DNA from: Pictodentalium vernedei
Taxonomy: Eukaryota; Mollusca; Scaphopoda; Dentaliida; Dentaliidae
Direction of reading: 5' to 3'
DNA length: 64,000 nt
Assembly: GCA_031216915.1 (NCBI GenBank)
Contig: CM062293.1
Coordinates: 151,226,285 to 151,290,284 of the forward strand
The notes under the pieces were generated by a model, which saw nothing but the letters and a program-made list of their open reading frames with translations, was not told the DNA's origin and ran no database searches. Made by a program: the position numbers and the translations under genes. Every line of letters begins with the position of its first letter. Within the stretch, counting starts at the first letter, position 1. This document shows positions 1 through 11,226 of the stretch, one piece after another.

Positions 1-1850
1 ACCCAGCGCCGTCGGATAATTCCTGATTCGACCGAGAAACAGTCAATTGCTGGGATGCTGCGAAACAACTGTGCTAACTCGGATAGCACGTCCGTCACTG
101 AGGCCTGAGGAGAAGTGGTCTTATGATGCATTGCCGCTGGAAGCTCCGTGATCGTTACCCCGTGCATACTACCAATATGCGAGCGAACGGAGTGTATAGG
201 CCTCGTGTCTCTTGGCTACCGGATGGCGCGACCTATTCGCCGTGGAATCACTGAATGCCGAAACTGATCGGATACTCGAGGTCACGTAGCCAATGTGCGG
301 TCGTGTGCCCTGCTGTGAGGATGAGGAAGCATCAAGGACAGTCTCTCAGACTGTCAATATAACGGAGCGTCCCGACCGACGGACATATGCTCCGAATGTA
401 AAATATCTGAACCACAACATGCGGTCCTCTATGTTGTTGGACGAGAGAGGGACCTCTCTCGCTCACAGCCCGGACGGACCTGGACAAGCCAGGAACCGGA
501 CTAACAGGCTTCCTCTGATCTGTCCTCAATCTGCCGTCACTGGGTGAGTACTAAAGTAATTAAAGTGCTCGCATCACCCAAATCTCCTTCCTAGACCGCA
601 ACGGACGAACCCGGCAGCCGAACCATTCGATGAATGTACGCTACACCGGGTGAGCTAGCGAATGTCACTCCGTAGGCAATAGACATATACCATGAGCACT
701 TCATAAACTATGACGACAGAGGCACACTTTTGAAAGACATCTCCATAACTCTTCGAACAAGAAACCAGAAATGCTTGGTTAGCAAGCATAAAATAATAAT
801 ATATATAGCGTCGTTCAATAATTCGAAAGTTTGTGTGACATTATTGGACTATGTCGGAACTGAGGGACGATGTCCCTGGACCGAACCAAAAATTTCTAAG
901 TCCACCGACGCTATCACTTTCTTATCCGGCATCGCAGCATTCTGGTCCGACGAAAAAAGCTGTAGAAGACCAAGTCAGATGACATACACAACAGCATATG
1001 TTGTTCCGAAAGGGAAAGCTCGAAATCCTCCGAATCCTTTTCGGTATCCCGTAGGACCGGATGAAACTTTCGGACGTCCGTACCCGCTTCCGCGGAGCGT
1101 CCCGACCCAGCATCGTCGGATAAAATATATGCGACAGATTCAGTTGATGCTGCGATAAACTGTGCTATTAAGGAAAGCACATCCGTTCCCGAGGCCTGTG
1201 CAGTAGCGGTCTTACGATGCATTGCCGCCGGAAGCTCCGTGTACGTTGACTCCCGCACACTTCCTATGCGAACGTCCGGAGTCTGCAGGCCTCGTGTCCC
1301 TGGCTACCGGATGGTGTGACCTGGTCGCCGAAGAATCCTTGATCGGCGAAGCTGGTAATATATCGGCGGTCACGCAGCCAAGGTGCGGTCGTGTGCGCTG
1401 ACGAGAAGAGGAAGCCTTAGCAGTCTCCGCGGACTGCCTATACAACGGAGCGTCCCGAGCGACGGACGTATGCTCCGCTTGCGACACATTTTGTACCACA
1501 ACATCTGGGGCCAGATGTTGTTGAACGAGAGAGGGGCCTCTCTCGCTTGCCGTCCGGATGGACCGGAACGAGCTATGAACCGGACTAAAAGGCTTCCTCC
1601 GTTCTCCCTCCGATCCGCCGTCACTGGGTGTGCATTAAGTTAATTTATAGTGCTCGCATCACCCCAAAATTCCTTCTAGACCGCAACGGACGAACCCGGC
1701 TGCCGAACCATTCGGTGAATGGACGCTACACCGGGCGAGCTAGCGGACGTCAAAGGCCGTCGAACCTACTAGGGTCCTCTTAGGCAATTGGCGTATTTAC
1801 ATGAGCACTTTTCCGCTAGCCCTTCATTAATTGTGACGACGGAGGCACAC
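1..1850. repeat. Tandem ~1.1-kb units in DIRS copy A, rich in short stems
   Basis: Unit 1 starts with acccagcgccgtcggataat at position 1 and unit 2 with acccagcatcgtcggataaa at about 1109. The units are clearly homologous but diverged. GC content is visibly higher than the host. Stems kept in both units include CGAGAGAGG/CCTCTCTCG (442-461 and 1526-1545), ACAACAT/ATGTTGT near 415-440 extended to an 11-bp stem near 1498-1522, and GACAGTC/GACTGTC (337-355) replaced by GCAGTC/GACTGC (1420-1437). Short reading frames exist on both strands but none is long. The region lies where the first (gag-like) ORF of a DIRS element would be expected, so decayed coding sequence is a possible origin. Confidence 0.7.
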
Positions 1851-2998
1851 TGTTGGAAGACATCACGGATACATCACCCTAATCTTGATCGTCTGAAATA
1901 GAAATTGATAAAGTAGAGTGACCCTGCGGGGAAAGGACCGGAGTGTCCAAATCCCCAATAACATACCGTGACATACGCTTCCCATATTGTCATCGAAATC
2001 ATACGATACAGAACAGGAGTTAATGCGAGTACACTGACCACATATAGAATGATAATAAAGTCAGAGGAAGACTTCCTCTTAAAACAATTGATCAATATCC
2101 TTTCAATGTGAAAAGAAAACAAGTCCTGGTACTCGCACTAACCCCTGGCAATCAAAATACATAATAATAATATGATCCATTAATATAGAAAAAATAATTG
2201 AAATCAAAATATTTTGAAAAAATATTTTTTCAGAACAGCCCAAGTTTCTGAAAAGTAACGTTGAGCCCCAATGGATCCCAAGCCTAAGTGTGGACAAAAA
2301 TTTTAAAAATATTTTAAACAATTTATTCAACACTTACGAACAATAATAATGTATCTAGTTATGATTAAAATAACATCAAGATATTATTTTTTAGAAATCC
2401 CCCCCTCACACAGAGGGCTGTTGAAAATGTAAACAATGAGTGTAAAAACACTAAAATAAGACTCCAGGCACCCAGGCCCGAAATCAGTTACCAAAAATAC
2501 ACTATCTGATGCAAAACAGAGACTTCCAGGGAAGAAACTGCAGAACATCAGATGGTAGATGCAGAACACAACGCCTAACCACCCGTAGGTGAAGACGTAA
2601 ACATGGGGAAAGAACAGAATTCATTCTGTTAATCAGCTAAAACTCCCAAGAAAATTTAGTAATAATAATTACAAAAGCTATGCCAAAAGCATGGGAGAAT
2701 AGCAAGGGGGGACTTAAAGGACAGGGAGAGAGGAAAACACTTAAAAAACAGTGTAACTAAATAATCAGAATGACAACAAAATGCCTGCTGCCTTGAAAAT
2801 AGGTAACTTAACATAATTTCATTAAAAAATTTTAAGTTACAGCCCTGATAATATTCTGTCACACATTTTTTTCCTCTCCTCCTTCTCTATCCTCCTTAGA
2901 ATCACCATTTCACTAATATTTATGTGTCTGGCATCATTTAAACTGAGATTTATAAGCACAAAGATCAGTCAGATGTTAACTGATGAAGGGCCAAACTT

Positions 2999-3199
2999 AG
3001 AATGATTAATGGCGCCAATTTCGGAACGTCCTTGACACTGCGCATGCGCAGTGGGGGCGAAGTGTGGAGGGCCTTTCAGGACATGTTTTCTTTGATTTTA
3101 GATGCAAATTTTGGGGATTGGGGGGCAAAATTTGTGTTTGGCCCTATATTTTAAGAGTTAGCACCAGCTATGTCTGGGTCATTGGTACAGTATAAAAAT
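2999..3199. repeat. Terminal repeat of DIRS copy A
   Basis: 201-bp block from agaatgattaatggcgcc to cagtataaaaat, matching 31151-31351 directly and 24390-24586 as reverse complement. It contains the 16-bp palindrome ACTGCGCATGCGCAGT at 3037-3052. Repeat of this kind forms the inverted termini of DIRS elements and usually carries the promoter. Confidence 0.8.
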
Positions 3200-3414
3200 A
3201 TAACAGAGGGCATAAATGTAACCATGAGCTATCTATATCCACTAATGAGTCTCAACAAAAATATTGACAATGCAATATAATCAAGGACATAAAAAGACTT
3301 TTTCATTACTTCATGCAAATGAACATATTTTTCTTTTTCTAGAAGAATGCAAATATAAATGTAAAAATATAAAAAACAGAATGTACACATTCAGGATTAT
3401 CCAAATCAAAGTAC
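3200..3414. other. Intron remnant, nothing recognised
   Basis: AT-rich intron between DIRS copy A and the seventh exon. No repeat or gene is recognised. Confidence 0.5.
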
Positions 3415-3535
3415 CTTTAATCTGTGAATTGATCTTCATATACAGGATATTCAGCTGAGCAGTAGCTTCTTTCAAGTGAACATCTGCCATATACATTATC
3501 TCATTAGAAAACCGAAGAATCTTTTTCTCAATAAG
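3415..3535 (-). CDS. Internal exon of the lipid transfer protein-like gene (seventh, last in window)
   Basis: This 121-nt exon has acceptor tttctgcatttacag and donor AAAG|GTACTT. It encodes LIEKKILRFSNEIMYMADVH and ends MKINSQIK plus one base, so the next exon must begin with two bases of a split codon. Helical and lysine/isoleucine-rich like the previous exon. Only about 215 bp downstream (lower coordinates) lies the 5' end of a DIRS retrotransposon, so the following intron starts with a large insertion and the gene continues past the window start. Confidence 0.7.
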
Positions 3536-4477
3536 CTGTAAATGCAGAAATATTTGTTGCGGTGCTCAGTTCAGTTTAGTTTAAATAATATTAATTCAGT
3601 AAGACTGATGTTATACACACTACAATGTCAGTCCAACCACAAAATCAAACTAACATTATGCAGAATAACAAAGTATGTAATATTGTCAAGATAAAATACT
3701 AGTATGTAGACAGGGTTTGGCAGCAAACTAAGGGCTTATTTCGAGCCATCTTCCCAAATAAACAAAGTACTTCAGTAATTGAAAGATTTGGTAGTATGCT
3801 GCAAGTAACAATGTTTAAATCTTAACATATAGATGACAGAAAAGGAAGAAGGAAGAGAAGTAAGAAAAGAAGAGAGAGAGAAAAAATGAGATGAAGAACA
3901 TGAAGGAAAAAACAACTTGAACACAAAGCGTTTCCATGGGAAAAAATACAACCTGTTCATGCACAGTCTGTTTTTCTTTTGTTTGTTAACTGGATTAATC
4001 AACTACAGTTGTGCCCCTTGGACACAATGTAGATCCCACATACACACATCCTTAATGCAACATTGACGCAGCAGCAACAGTCACAAACTGTGTCATCATA
4101 ATATTATAAAAAACAGTAATTGTGACCAGTGAATGCACCTAAACGCAGCACCACGGCTACCAGGAAGGGTTTTATTTCACATTTTGCAGAAAGCATAAAG
4201 ACAGTGGATGACATGCGTTAAAGAAGACTAGGACCCACTGCATCTGCAGGCCATGGAGACAATACATGGACTGTAGTTTAATGTAATACAGAAGCAAAGA
4301 TCAATACCTTCAAATTAATCAAGCATTAGCATTAGGCTACAGATCCATTGGAGTTTAGTGAAAGAGTGCACTGAGTAAGATGTAGTCTCGTACAGCTCTG
4401 AAAACTTGTGCGTTTTCTGTGTAGTTCAATCATTCCAACCCAAAGAGAAGCATACAGAGATTAAAGGTAAATGGAAG
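3536..4477. other. Intron sequence with a polypurine tract
   Basis: Non-coding intron. The only distinct feature is a purine-only stretch of roughly 60 bp around 3835-3895 (gaaggaagagaagtaagaaa type). The rest shows no recognised repeat. Confidence 0.5.
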
Positions 4478-6230
4478 GACATTAATGGTGGAATAACAAG
4501 TCCCAGAATATATTGGACAATGTAACAAAAAATGTTGTTGTTTCTTGGTCACCACATTGACACGAGGGAAAGTCTGAGAGATGATTATTGTATAAGTGGG
4601 CATTAATACGACTACAATGGAACCTTAATTTACAATGAGCTGCTCGCAATTTGGCTTTAGTGTAAAATGACTGTGGATGTAGGCAGCCATTATTTAGGAA
4701 AGTCTTAAAATGCCTAATGGAGGAGATATCTTTCACTGGAATAGGTATGCTGTTCTAACAGATGAGATGAAGAAAGCCTGGGACAGATTTGTGTGACATA
4801 ACAGAACACGATTTGGATTTGTTCGAAGATAATGGCCTTGATTGATGGATGATGTAATGGGTGGTACCTTCTTGGCAATGCAGGGAAGCGCAAACTGATG
4901 GTACATTTTGAAGAATTGGACAAGTTTATGCTTTTGGCATCTTTCTTGGAGAGTGTACCAGCATGTTCCAGTGTAAAGTGAGGAATTGGTGGCACTGGTG
5001 GTGGCATCAGTAATTATCCTTGCTGTAGCCAAGTGAATTTTCTCTAGGTTTTGTGGCTTTAGTTATTGAACAGTTATCCCAAACATAGTCAGCATACACT
5101 GGAAGGTGCCAAATGAATGTAAAATATATCTTTTCCAAGATCTTGCAATTGAGAGCAAACTTAAGCATTCTTAACTTGTCTATACTAGTCCATGCTTTAG
5201 AGCAGATGTATTCAATATGATTATACCCTGTACAAGTGCTTTTCAAGATTACTCCCAAGTGCCTGTGATTGTTAACTTCAGAGATTTGGCATCCCCCTGG
5301 GAAAAAGGGTTGTGCTCATTGGTGGGTTTTACATTATATGAGCATAGTTTCAGTTTTTTTTTTTAGGATTGAACTCAACCAACCATGTTTTAGTCCAAAT
5401 CAACTGATCAAAGTCGAAGACTGATCGGGGTTCTCCACTATAAGATATAGAGATGGGTTGTCAAGAATTGACCCTTGGGAAACACCAGAGTTAAAAGGTC
5501 TTAAAGAGAATGTCTTAGAGTCTATCAGAACGGTAGGATTTCAAGAAGAGGAGTAGGTCCCCTGAAATACCGATCCTCTGGAGTTTATGAATAAGACCAA
5601 CATGCCACACCTTGTTGAATGCATTACTGACGTCACAGAAAACAACCCAAATGTCTTTGCCTTCGGCAAGAGCACGACATACCCTATCATAAACATCTGT
5701 TAGTTGGAGGACCATTGAATTGCCTGGAGTGAAACCTTATTGAAATTGGCTCAGAATGTTATGTTCAATCAAATACTCCCCAACTCGTTTGAAAAAGCAC
5801 TTTTCTAACACTTTACTAATACATTGAATCAGTGAATAAGGATAATAATTGGAAACTATGTTTTTCAAAACTGTTTTGTCAAAATGGGTGTGACGTTATC
5901 TTTTTTCCAAGTAAAAGAGAAATATGAATTATTCAGAAAAATATTGAAGAGGATCATAAGTGGTTCACTCAGGGAATGACTACACTACTTTAGGAGATGT
6001 GGACTTTTCTGATCACTACCTGATGCCTTGGATGCTTTGACAGACTTAATCGCTTCATAAATTTTACTAATATGAAGGGTTATATTATTAATAGTTTGTG
6101 GAGCACAGGGCAAGCAGTCTAACAATGAGGCATGAAAGTCATCAACTGTAGAGGCGGAACAAAAGTACTCATTAAATATTTTCATATTGTTCAAGTTGTG
6201 AATATTTGGGATCCCTGATACACTGTTATC
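4478..6230 (-). pseudogene. Decayed non-LTR (LINE, Jockey/CR1-like) retrotransposon reverse transcriptase
   Basis: Minus-strand fragments in the right order. About 6194-5985 gives a pre-RT stretch with SVKASKASGSDQ (the usual NKASGPDG block). 5715-5515 gives RT with LTDVYDRVCRALAEGKDIWV and VVFCDVSNAFNKVWHVGL (RT motif around the first catalytic Asp). 5258-5007 gives the post-RT region (YICSKAWTSIDKLRMLKFAL, then YADYVWDNC). 5032-4733 has LQERCQKHKLVQFFKM, and 4736-4482 has the RHFKTFL... and SCQCGDQE block near the C terminus. The reading frame shifts several times and the stretch where the catalytic FADD box should lie (about 5260-5500) is not recognisable, so it is dead. 5' truncation is typical of LINE copies. 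Clade is uncertain. Confidence 0.8.
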
Positions 6231-7399
6231 ATTGAATGCTTTTAGGGTTTACCACCATGGAGGTGAGGGTGTATTCGAGCTACTCAGTGTATTCAGCATT
6301 ATGTTTACAAGCATTCATTGAAGTTGGCTGAGCAGTTATCCCTTTAACAAACTATTCGGCTGTATCTATTGCAACTACAAAATGAAAAGTTGAGACGTTT
6401 TTTTTTAAGAGCACATATAGAGAGAAGAAAAAAAAGGAAAGAAGGGAAAAAAAAGTGAGAAAGGAAAAAAATAGTTTAAACAAATTTTGATCTTATGTGC
6501 AGTGGGCAAAGAGTTAGTCGGAACTTTTCAAATAAAACTGTTTGGGGGAAGTCTTTACACACATCATCATGCCAAGATTAAATGTCACCTGGATCAAAAT
6601 CAAATATGATGATTGAAGGAACAACTGGAAGATCTATATTTAACAGAGATATTGCATATAGGCAAATCTTTTAATTCTTCATCTCGCCAACAGAAAGCTG
6701 CCTATGAGAAGACACACTCACAGTGACTGAAGGAAAGGTTAGAAGATATATTTTTGATGTATTACTTGGACCGGACCATGGTCCAGGGCTGGACCAGACA
6801 GCCGATGCTGGACTGCCTCTGACCAGTCCACCCACACCAGTCCGGTATTTTCTGTTCCGGTCCACTTCTCCATATACTAATTCAACAATGTTGCAAGAAT
6901 GGTGGTTGAACTATGGTTTTGTATGCTTGTCATCATCACACTTGTGACCAGGTGTATTCTAAAGTTGGCAAAATCAAAGCAACTATCTAGCAACATGGTG
7001 TCATGTGTCACTAGATCATTAGCTGTCATGTCCTTTGTTCTCTGTGAGTTCAAATACCATGCACACTACATGCTCCTTGCTCTCAGAATGCAATATGGTG
7101 GGTTCACAACATACACGCATGTTTTTTCTTTTACATCCAGGTAAGAAAATGACAAGTGACAGGTCAAATCTTCCATTTGATAGATCTATGTACTATGTAG
7201 CCAAGCAAACAACAGAATGTGATCAGCTTTCAGATGAATTCAAAGAATTAGAATGTTGCACTCCACCTTCCTGCGCATTTTGTCACCGTGAGAATCACAA
7301 ACCGAATGTTACATTTGCTGGTGATACAATACCAAGAATCATTAATATCCTTCAAGGCAATCAACAGTTCTGAGCTGGATACGACTTGCACACAGACAG
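6231..7399. other. Intron sequence without recognised gene
   Basis: Contains a purine-rich low-complexity run (about 6412-6475) and a GGACC-rich patch (6770-6870) with the palindrome GGACCATGGTCC, possibly a small element end. Short open frames here show no family features. Confidence 0.4.
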
Positions 7400-7595
7400 C
7401 AGACAGATAGGCAAATGGAGACAGATAGGCAGATGGATGGATGGATGGATGGATGGATGGATGGACGGATGGACGGACGGACGGACGGACGCCTAGACGG
7501 ACGGACGGACGGACAGACAGACAGACAGCCAGACATGCAAAGTGATTCCTATATACCCCCTGAACTTCGTTCGTGGGTGGGAGGTATAATTACCA
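7400..7595. repeat. GATG/GACG microsatellite followed by a hairpin end
   Basis: (GATG)n passing into (GACG)n and (ACAG)n at about 7430-7530, then a stem formed by TACCCCCTGAAC and GTTCGTGGGTGGGAGGTA near 7552-7588 with a ttc loop. A tetranucleotide array ending in a GAAC-ttc-GTTC type hairpin recurs in the Helentron-like elements of this window, so this is probably a short relative. The open frames across it are repeat artefacts. Confidence 0.6.
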
Positions 7596-8226
7596 CAACA
7601 TACTTGAATCAGTACTTCATCTGTAAAGAATATTTTTAAGAAGTGGCAGAAATGACACAACTCATTCTTGAAGCAGCCCATTTTGCACTTTGCCGAATAT
7701 CTATCACCCAGAACTGGAATCAGTAAGTTCAAGAATGGAGAGAATTGATCCTACCATCCTGAAATGTGCACTTTCCCATGGCTATTTAATTTTATTATAA
7801 TTCTCAACGTTTGAGAAGATGCTGAAACACTTCCAAAACTAAACTTTCAAGAAATCTTGACAGAACTTGCCGCACTAATTTTTTTCACTGTCTTAAACAC
7901 CAGTAATAATCACTCACTGCAATTTAAGACAATCATAAAAACTGAAGGAAGATGAATAGAATAGCTCCTCAAAATAATGATAATGCACAAAAAATACACT
8001 GCTTTTTACATGATCTCATGCACAGTTACTGTAAGCCGAGAAAAAATAGGCTCTGATTAGTCAGGCGATTCGTCAGCATTGTTATTTCTTGAAAATTCAA
8101 GGCCTTAAAAGATCCCTGGCTCATTTTTCGGGCTTTCAAAGCCATGAACAGGACTTAATTTAAATCAAGGTCATTCCCTAACATTCAAGGCTACATGGGG
8201 ACCCTGAATAACACTCTACAATACAT

Positions 8227-8470
8227 TTAACTCTTAAGGACCTAATTCCGACTTTCATTACATTTTTACAACAGAACAGGTGCTCCATCATGCAATCTTT
8301 GGATTAACACCCAAGTTACATTCTCAGCACCTTGCTTGTTGTACTTAAGCAAGTCTTGGCTGCCTATAGAGGCAGCCAAGACTTGCCAAAAAATAGCAGC
8401 TGAGTCACACGATCTAGACTGTTGAAGTGTAGAAAAAATATGTAAAAATCTCTAGGCCCTTAAGGGTTAA
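8227..8470. mobile_element. MITE with 18-bp terminal inverted repeats and central hairpin
   Basis: Left end TTAACTCTTAAGGACCTA (8227-8244) and right end TAGGCCCTTAAGGGTTAA (8453-8470) are inverted repeats with two mismatches. The middle holds a perfect 17-bp-arm hairpin, GCAAGTCTTGGCTGCCT at 8349-8365 and its complement at 8370-8386, loop ATAG. 244 bp, no coding capacity. A related hairpin and one matching end occur at about 21431-21587. Confidence 0.7.
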
Positions 8471-8585
8471 TAAGCTTTCAATCACAGAAACTCAATTATT
8501 TTAAGAATACAGATGATTTTCAACATCAACTGCATTTGAAATTTGAGAAATAAAAATGAATAACACAAGAAAAAATACTACTCAC

Positions 8586-8733
8586 ATTAATCTTCTTTTT
8601 TACTGATGTAATGAACTCAGCAAACTTCAAGCGGATTGGATAATTCTGAACCTTTGCTAAACCCAGTTCAACAGCTCTGTAAGAAGATTCTATCTTTTTG
8701 TTGAGAATTGCATGTAAATCTTGTAAGGCTTGT
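8586..8733 (-). CDS. Internal exon of the lipid transfer protein-like gene (sixth), helical segment
   Basis: This 148-nt exon has acceptor taattatatttcag and excellent donor AAT|GTGAGT. After completing a split Lys codon it encodes QALQDLHAILNKKIESSYRA and continues to FAEFITSVKKKIN in phase 0. It continues the amphipathic helical character of the previous exon, which is 10.8 kb away across several Helentron-like insertions. Its flanking introns carry repeats but the exon itself is clean. Confidence 0.72.
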
Positions 8734-9245
8734 CTGAAATATAATTAAACATTTTGATTTATAATCTGACATTTGAACATAATGATTCATCAGTTTTCTG
8801 AACATAGATAATTAGAATTCCAAATTTTAGGTTATTATACAATTCGAGTCTTTTGCACAATATAAAACCACATCTTCCATTTTAATACTTCAAATAAATG
8901 AAAAGAAACTGCTATTTGTTGCTTTCTAAATTGGAGGTGCACATGCATTAATAAGAAAAATAAGTTGGTCTTCCTTCTTACCAAATGTGTGCACATTTCA
9001 AGTATCTCACTCCCCTAACTTTTCAATATTTACTGCATTCTAAAAATACAGAGTTAGACATTTTCTAAAACATCTTAAGCTATCAATCTGTATACCACAT
9101 TTCAGGCCTATGATTTCAGTCTTAATTGAAAATCATGTATGCATAGAGGGAATGGTTTCAAAATCAAGCTTCAGGTCTCCATATAACTAATATCCTGTAA
9201 AAATAATGCTTTTAGTGACATTATAGTTTGTTTTTAATTTACATC
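8734..9245. other. Intron sequence, nothing recognised
   Basis: AT-rich intron upstream (in gene sense) of the sixth exon. No repeat family or RNA recognised. Confidence 0.4.
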
Positions 9246-9268
9246 GAAATGGTCTGTAAGACCATTTC
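9246..9268. repeat. Perfect hairpin next to Helentron-like 5' end
   Basis: GAAATGGTCT (9246-9255), loop GTA, AGACCATTTC (9259-9268). It lies four bases before the CAAGAGG start of the following element and is not part of its other copies. Confidence 0.6.
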
Positions 9269-9272
9269 CATA

Positions 9273-11226
9273 CAAGAGGCCCCACGGGGCCTGAAGCGCT
9301 CATCTTGTACAGAACACAATTTAAACAGAGTCCAAGAATGAGTCTACATTAAGCAAGCCATCTCCATAGGCTACACTGTCAATCCTTGAGTCCCTCAGGA
9401 GTGACAAAAATAATCTGGGCATCATGCCTTTTCTTCAGTTGATCATAAGTAAAATGCAGAGCTCCCCTATGAAGCCCCTTGATACAACCTATTTGGATTA
9501 ATCTTAGTACCTCTAGAGGGTACTGAATACAAAATTTTTAATTCTTCAGCAAAATGGCCAATTCCGGCTCCCATATAGAGCCCAAATATTAACCCAGGCT
9601 CTGATTTGAACACAGTTAAATCTGACTTCCCTAGAGATGTTGTGTACCGAATATGAAAGCATTCTGACTGTTGGATCTGAAGAAGAGAAATTGTAAAGAA
9701 ATTTCTTCGAATTGCACTAAGTTCAAATTTGGGCTACCATAGCGAGCCCAAATATTGACCTATGGATCCGATTTGAACAAACTTGAATCTGACCCCCCCT
9801 AGAGATGTTGAATACCAAATGTGAAAGCATTCTGACAAGTGAATCTGAAGAAGAAGATTTTTGAAGAAATTCCCTCATATTGTACTAAGTTAAATTTCAT
9901 GTTCCCATATGGAGCCCAAATATTAACCTAAGCACTCGAATTGAACAACCTGGAATCTGACCCCCCTAGAGATGTTGTATACCAAATATAAAAGCATTCC
10001 GACTGGTGGATTTGAAGAAGAAAATTTTTAAAGAAATTTTCTCATATTTTCACTAAGTAAAAATTTGGGCTACCATAGTGAGCACAAATATATACCTAGG
10101 AATTTGATTTGAACAAACTTGAATCTGACCCCCATAGAGATGTTGCATACCAAATATCAAAGCATTCTGACTGATGGATCTGAAGAAGAAGATTTTTTTA
10201 AATTATCCTCCATATTGAACAAAGATAAAATTTGGGCTTCCGTAGGAAGCCCAAATATTAACCTATGGACTTGGTTTGAACAATCTAGAATCTGACCCTC
10301 ATAACAATGATGTATACCAAATATTAAAAGATTCTGACTGGTGGTTCTGAAGAAGAAGATTTTTAAAGAATATTCCCCATATTACCCTATGTTAAAACTT
10401 CGGGCTCCTGTAGAGAGCCCAAATATGAACCAATGAGCTTTATTTCAACCAACTTTTATCTGACCCCCCTATGAATGCTGTATACCAAATATCAAAAGAT
10501 TCTGATGATTGGTTCTGGAGAAAAGATTTTTTTTAATTTTTGCAAATATGCTGACTCAGCATTTTTTCGATGCCCATTACAGAACACCCTAACATAACCG
10601 ATGGCAATTTTTTTTTACCATTCAATTCTACTGGTCATAAGGATACTTCATACCAAATAAAAGCTCTCTGTTCCGTGGGGTTTGGGAAATATGGGCGTTT
10701 GAAAATATTTCTATTTTTAGCTCCCAGGGTTCCCATGGGGATGCGGGAATTTTTTTTTTTGCATGGGTCAAGTACTTATGACCCAATACTACCACAAACC
10801 AAATTTGGTTCATACCGAACCATCGGTTCAGAAAACAGAAATTTTGGGCGGGGCCAAAAATCTTACCCCTCCTATTACAAAGCCAAATATTACTTTACGA
10901 ACTTCGTTTGAACAAACTTGATTCTACACCTCATATGGAAGCTCCATAGCAAATATCAAGTCATTGCACACACTGGTTCTTGAGAAGAAGATTTTAAAAA
11001 TATTTTGGAGCATTTTCCCCCACTCCCTCCCTATGGGGCCGGGCATACTGAGTTGAACAAAAATGAAATGCCCCTTTGGGACCATCACTCACACAAACTT
11101 TCACTTGGATTAGCCCAGTGGCATTGGAGGAGAAGACCAAAACATGGTGTTGACGGATGACGGACGATGGACGACGGACGGGAAGCGATTAGATTAGCTC
11201 AGCTTGACTTTGTCAAGATGAGCTAA
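9273..11226 (+). mobile_element. Helentron/HINE-like non-autonomous element
   Basis: Starts CAAGAGGCCCCACGGGGCCT (5' hairpin), then a core of diverged ~165-180-bp tandem units recognisable by ataccaaatat, ctgaagaagaagattttt and gggctcc...gagcccaaat, then a unique 3' part with a GACGGACG-rich stretch, ending in hairpin AGCTCAGCTTGACtttGTCAAGATGAGCT followed by AA. No protein coding sequence. No target-site duplication seen. The architecture (5' stem, tandem core, 3' stem plus CTAA) fits Helentron-associated elements; a bivalve-specific MITE class is the alternative. Abuts a 23-bp hairpin at 9246-9268. Confidence 0.65.

Larger units (their letters stand above)
1..3199 (-). mobile_element. DIRS-type retrotransposon, copy A (5' portion; truncated by window edge)
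   Basis: Near-identical to 28044-31351 of the complete copy, in the same orientation, with only scattered substitutions and a few indels. Its 5' terminus at 3199 ends the same 201-bp terminal repeat (2999-3199) and is followed by ATA. The rest of the element (RNase H, recombinase, second terminal repeat) must lie left of the window. It sits in the intron immediately after the 3535-3415 exon. Differences from copy B: it keeps 75 bp around 441-515 and 57 bp around 945-1000 that B lacks, and lacks a ~208-bp extra repeat present in B at 29252-29459. Confidence 0.8.

Noticed and set aside
7415-7639. Frames made of MDGW/DGRTDG and PSVRPS repeats
   Set aside because: Translation of a tetranucleotide microsatellite.
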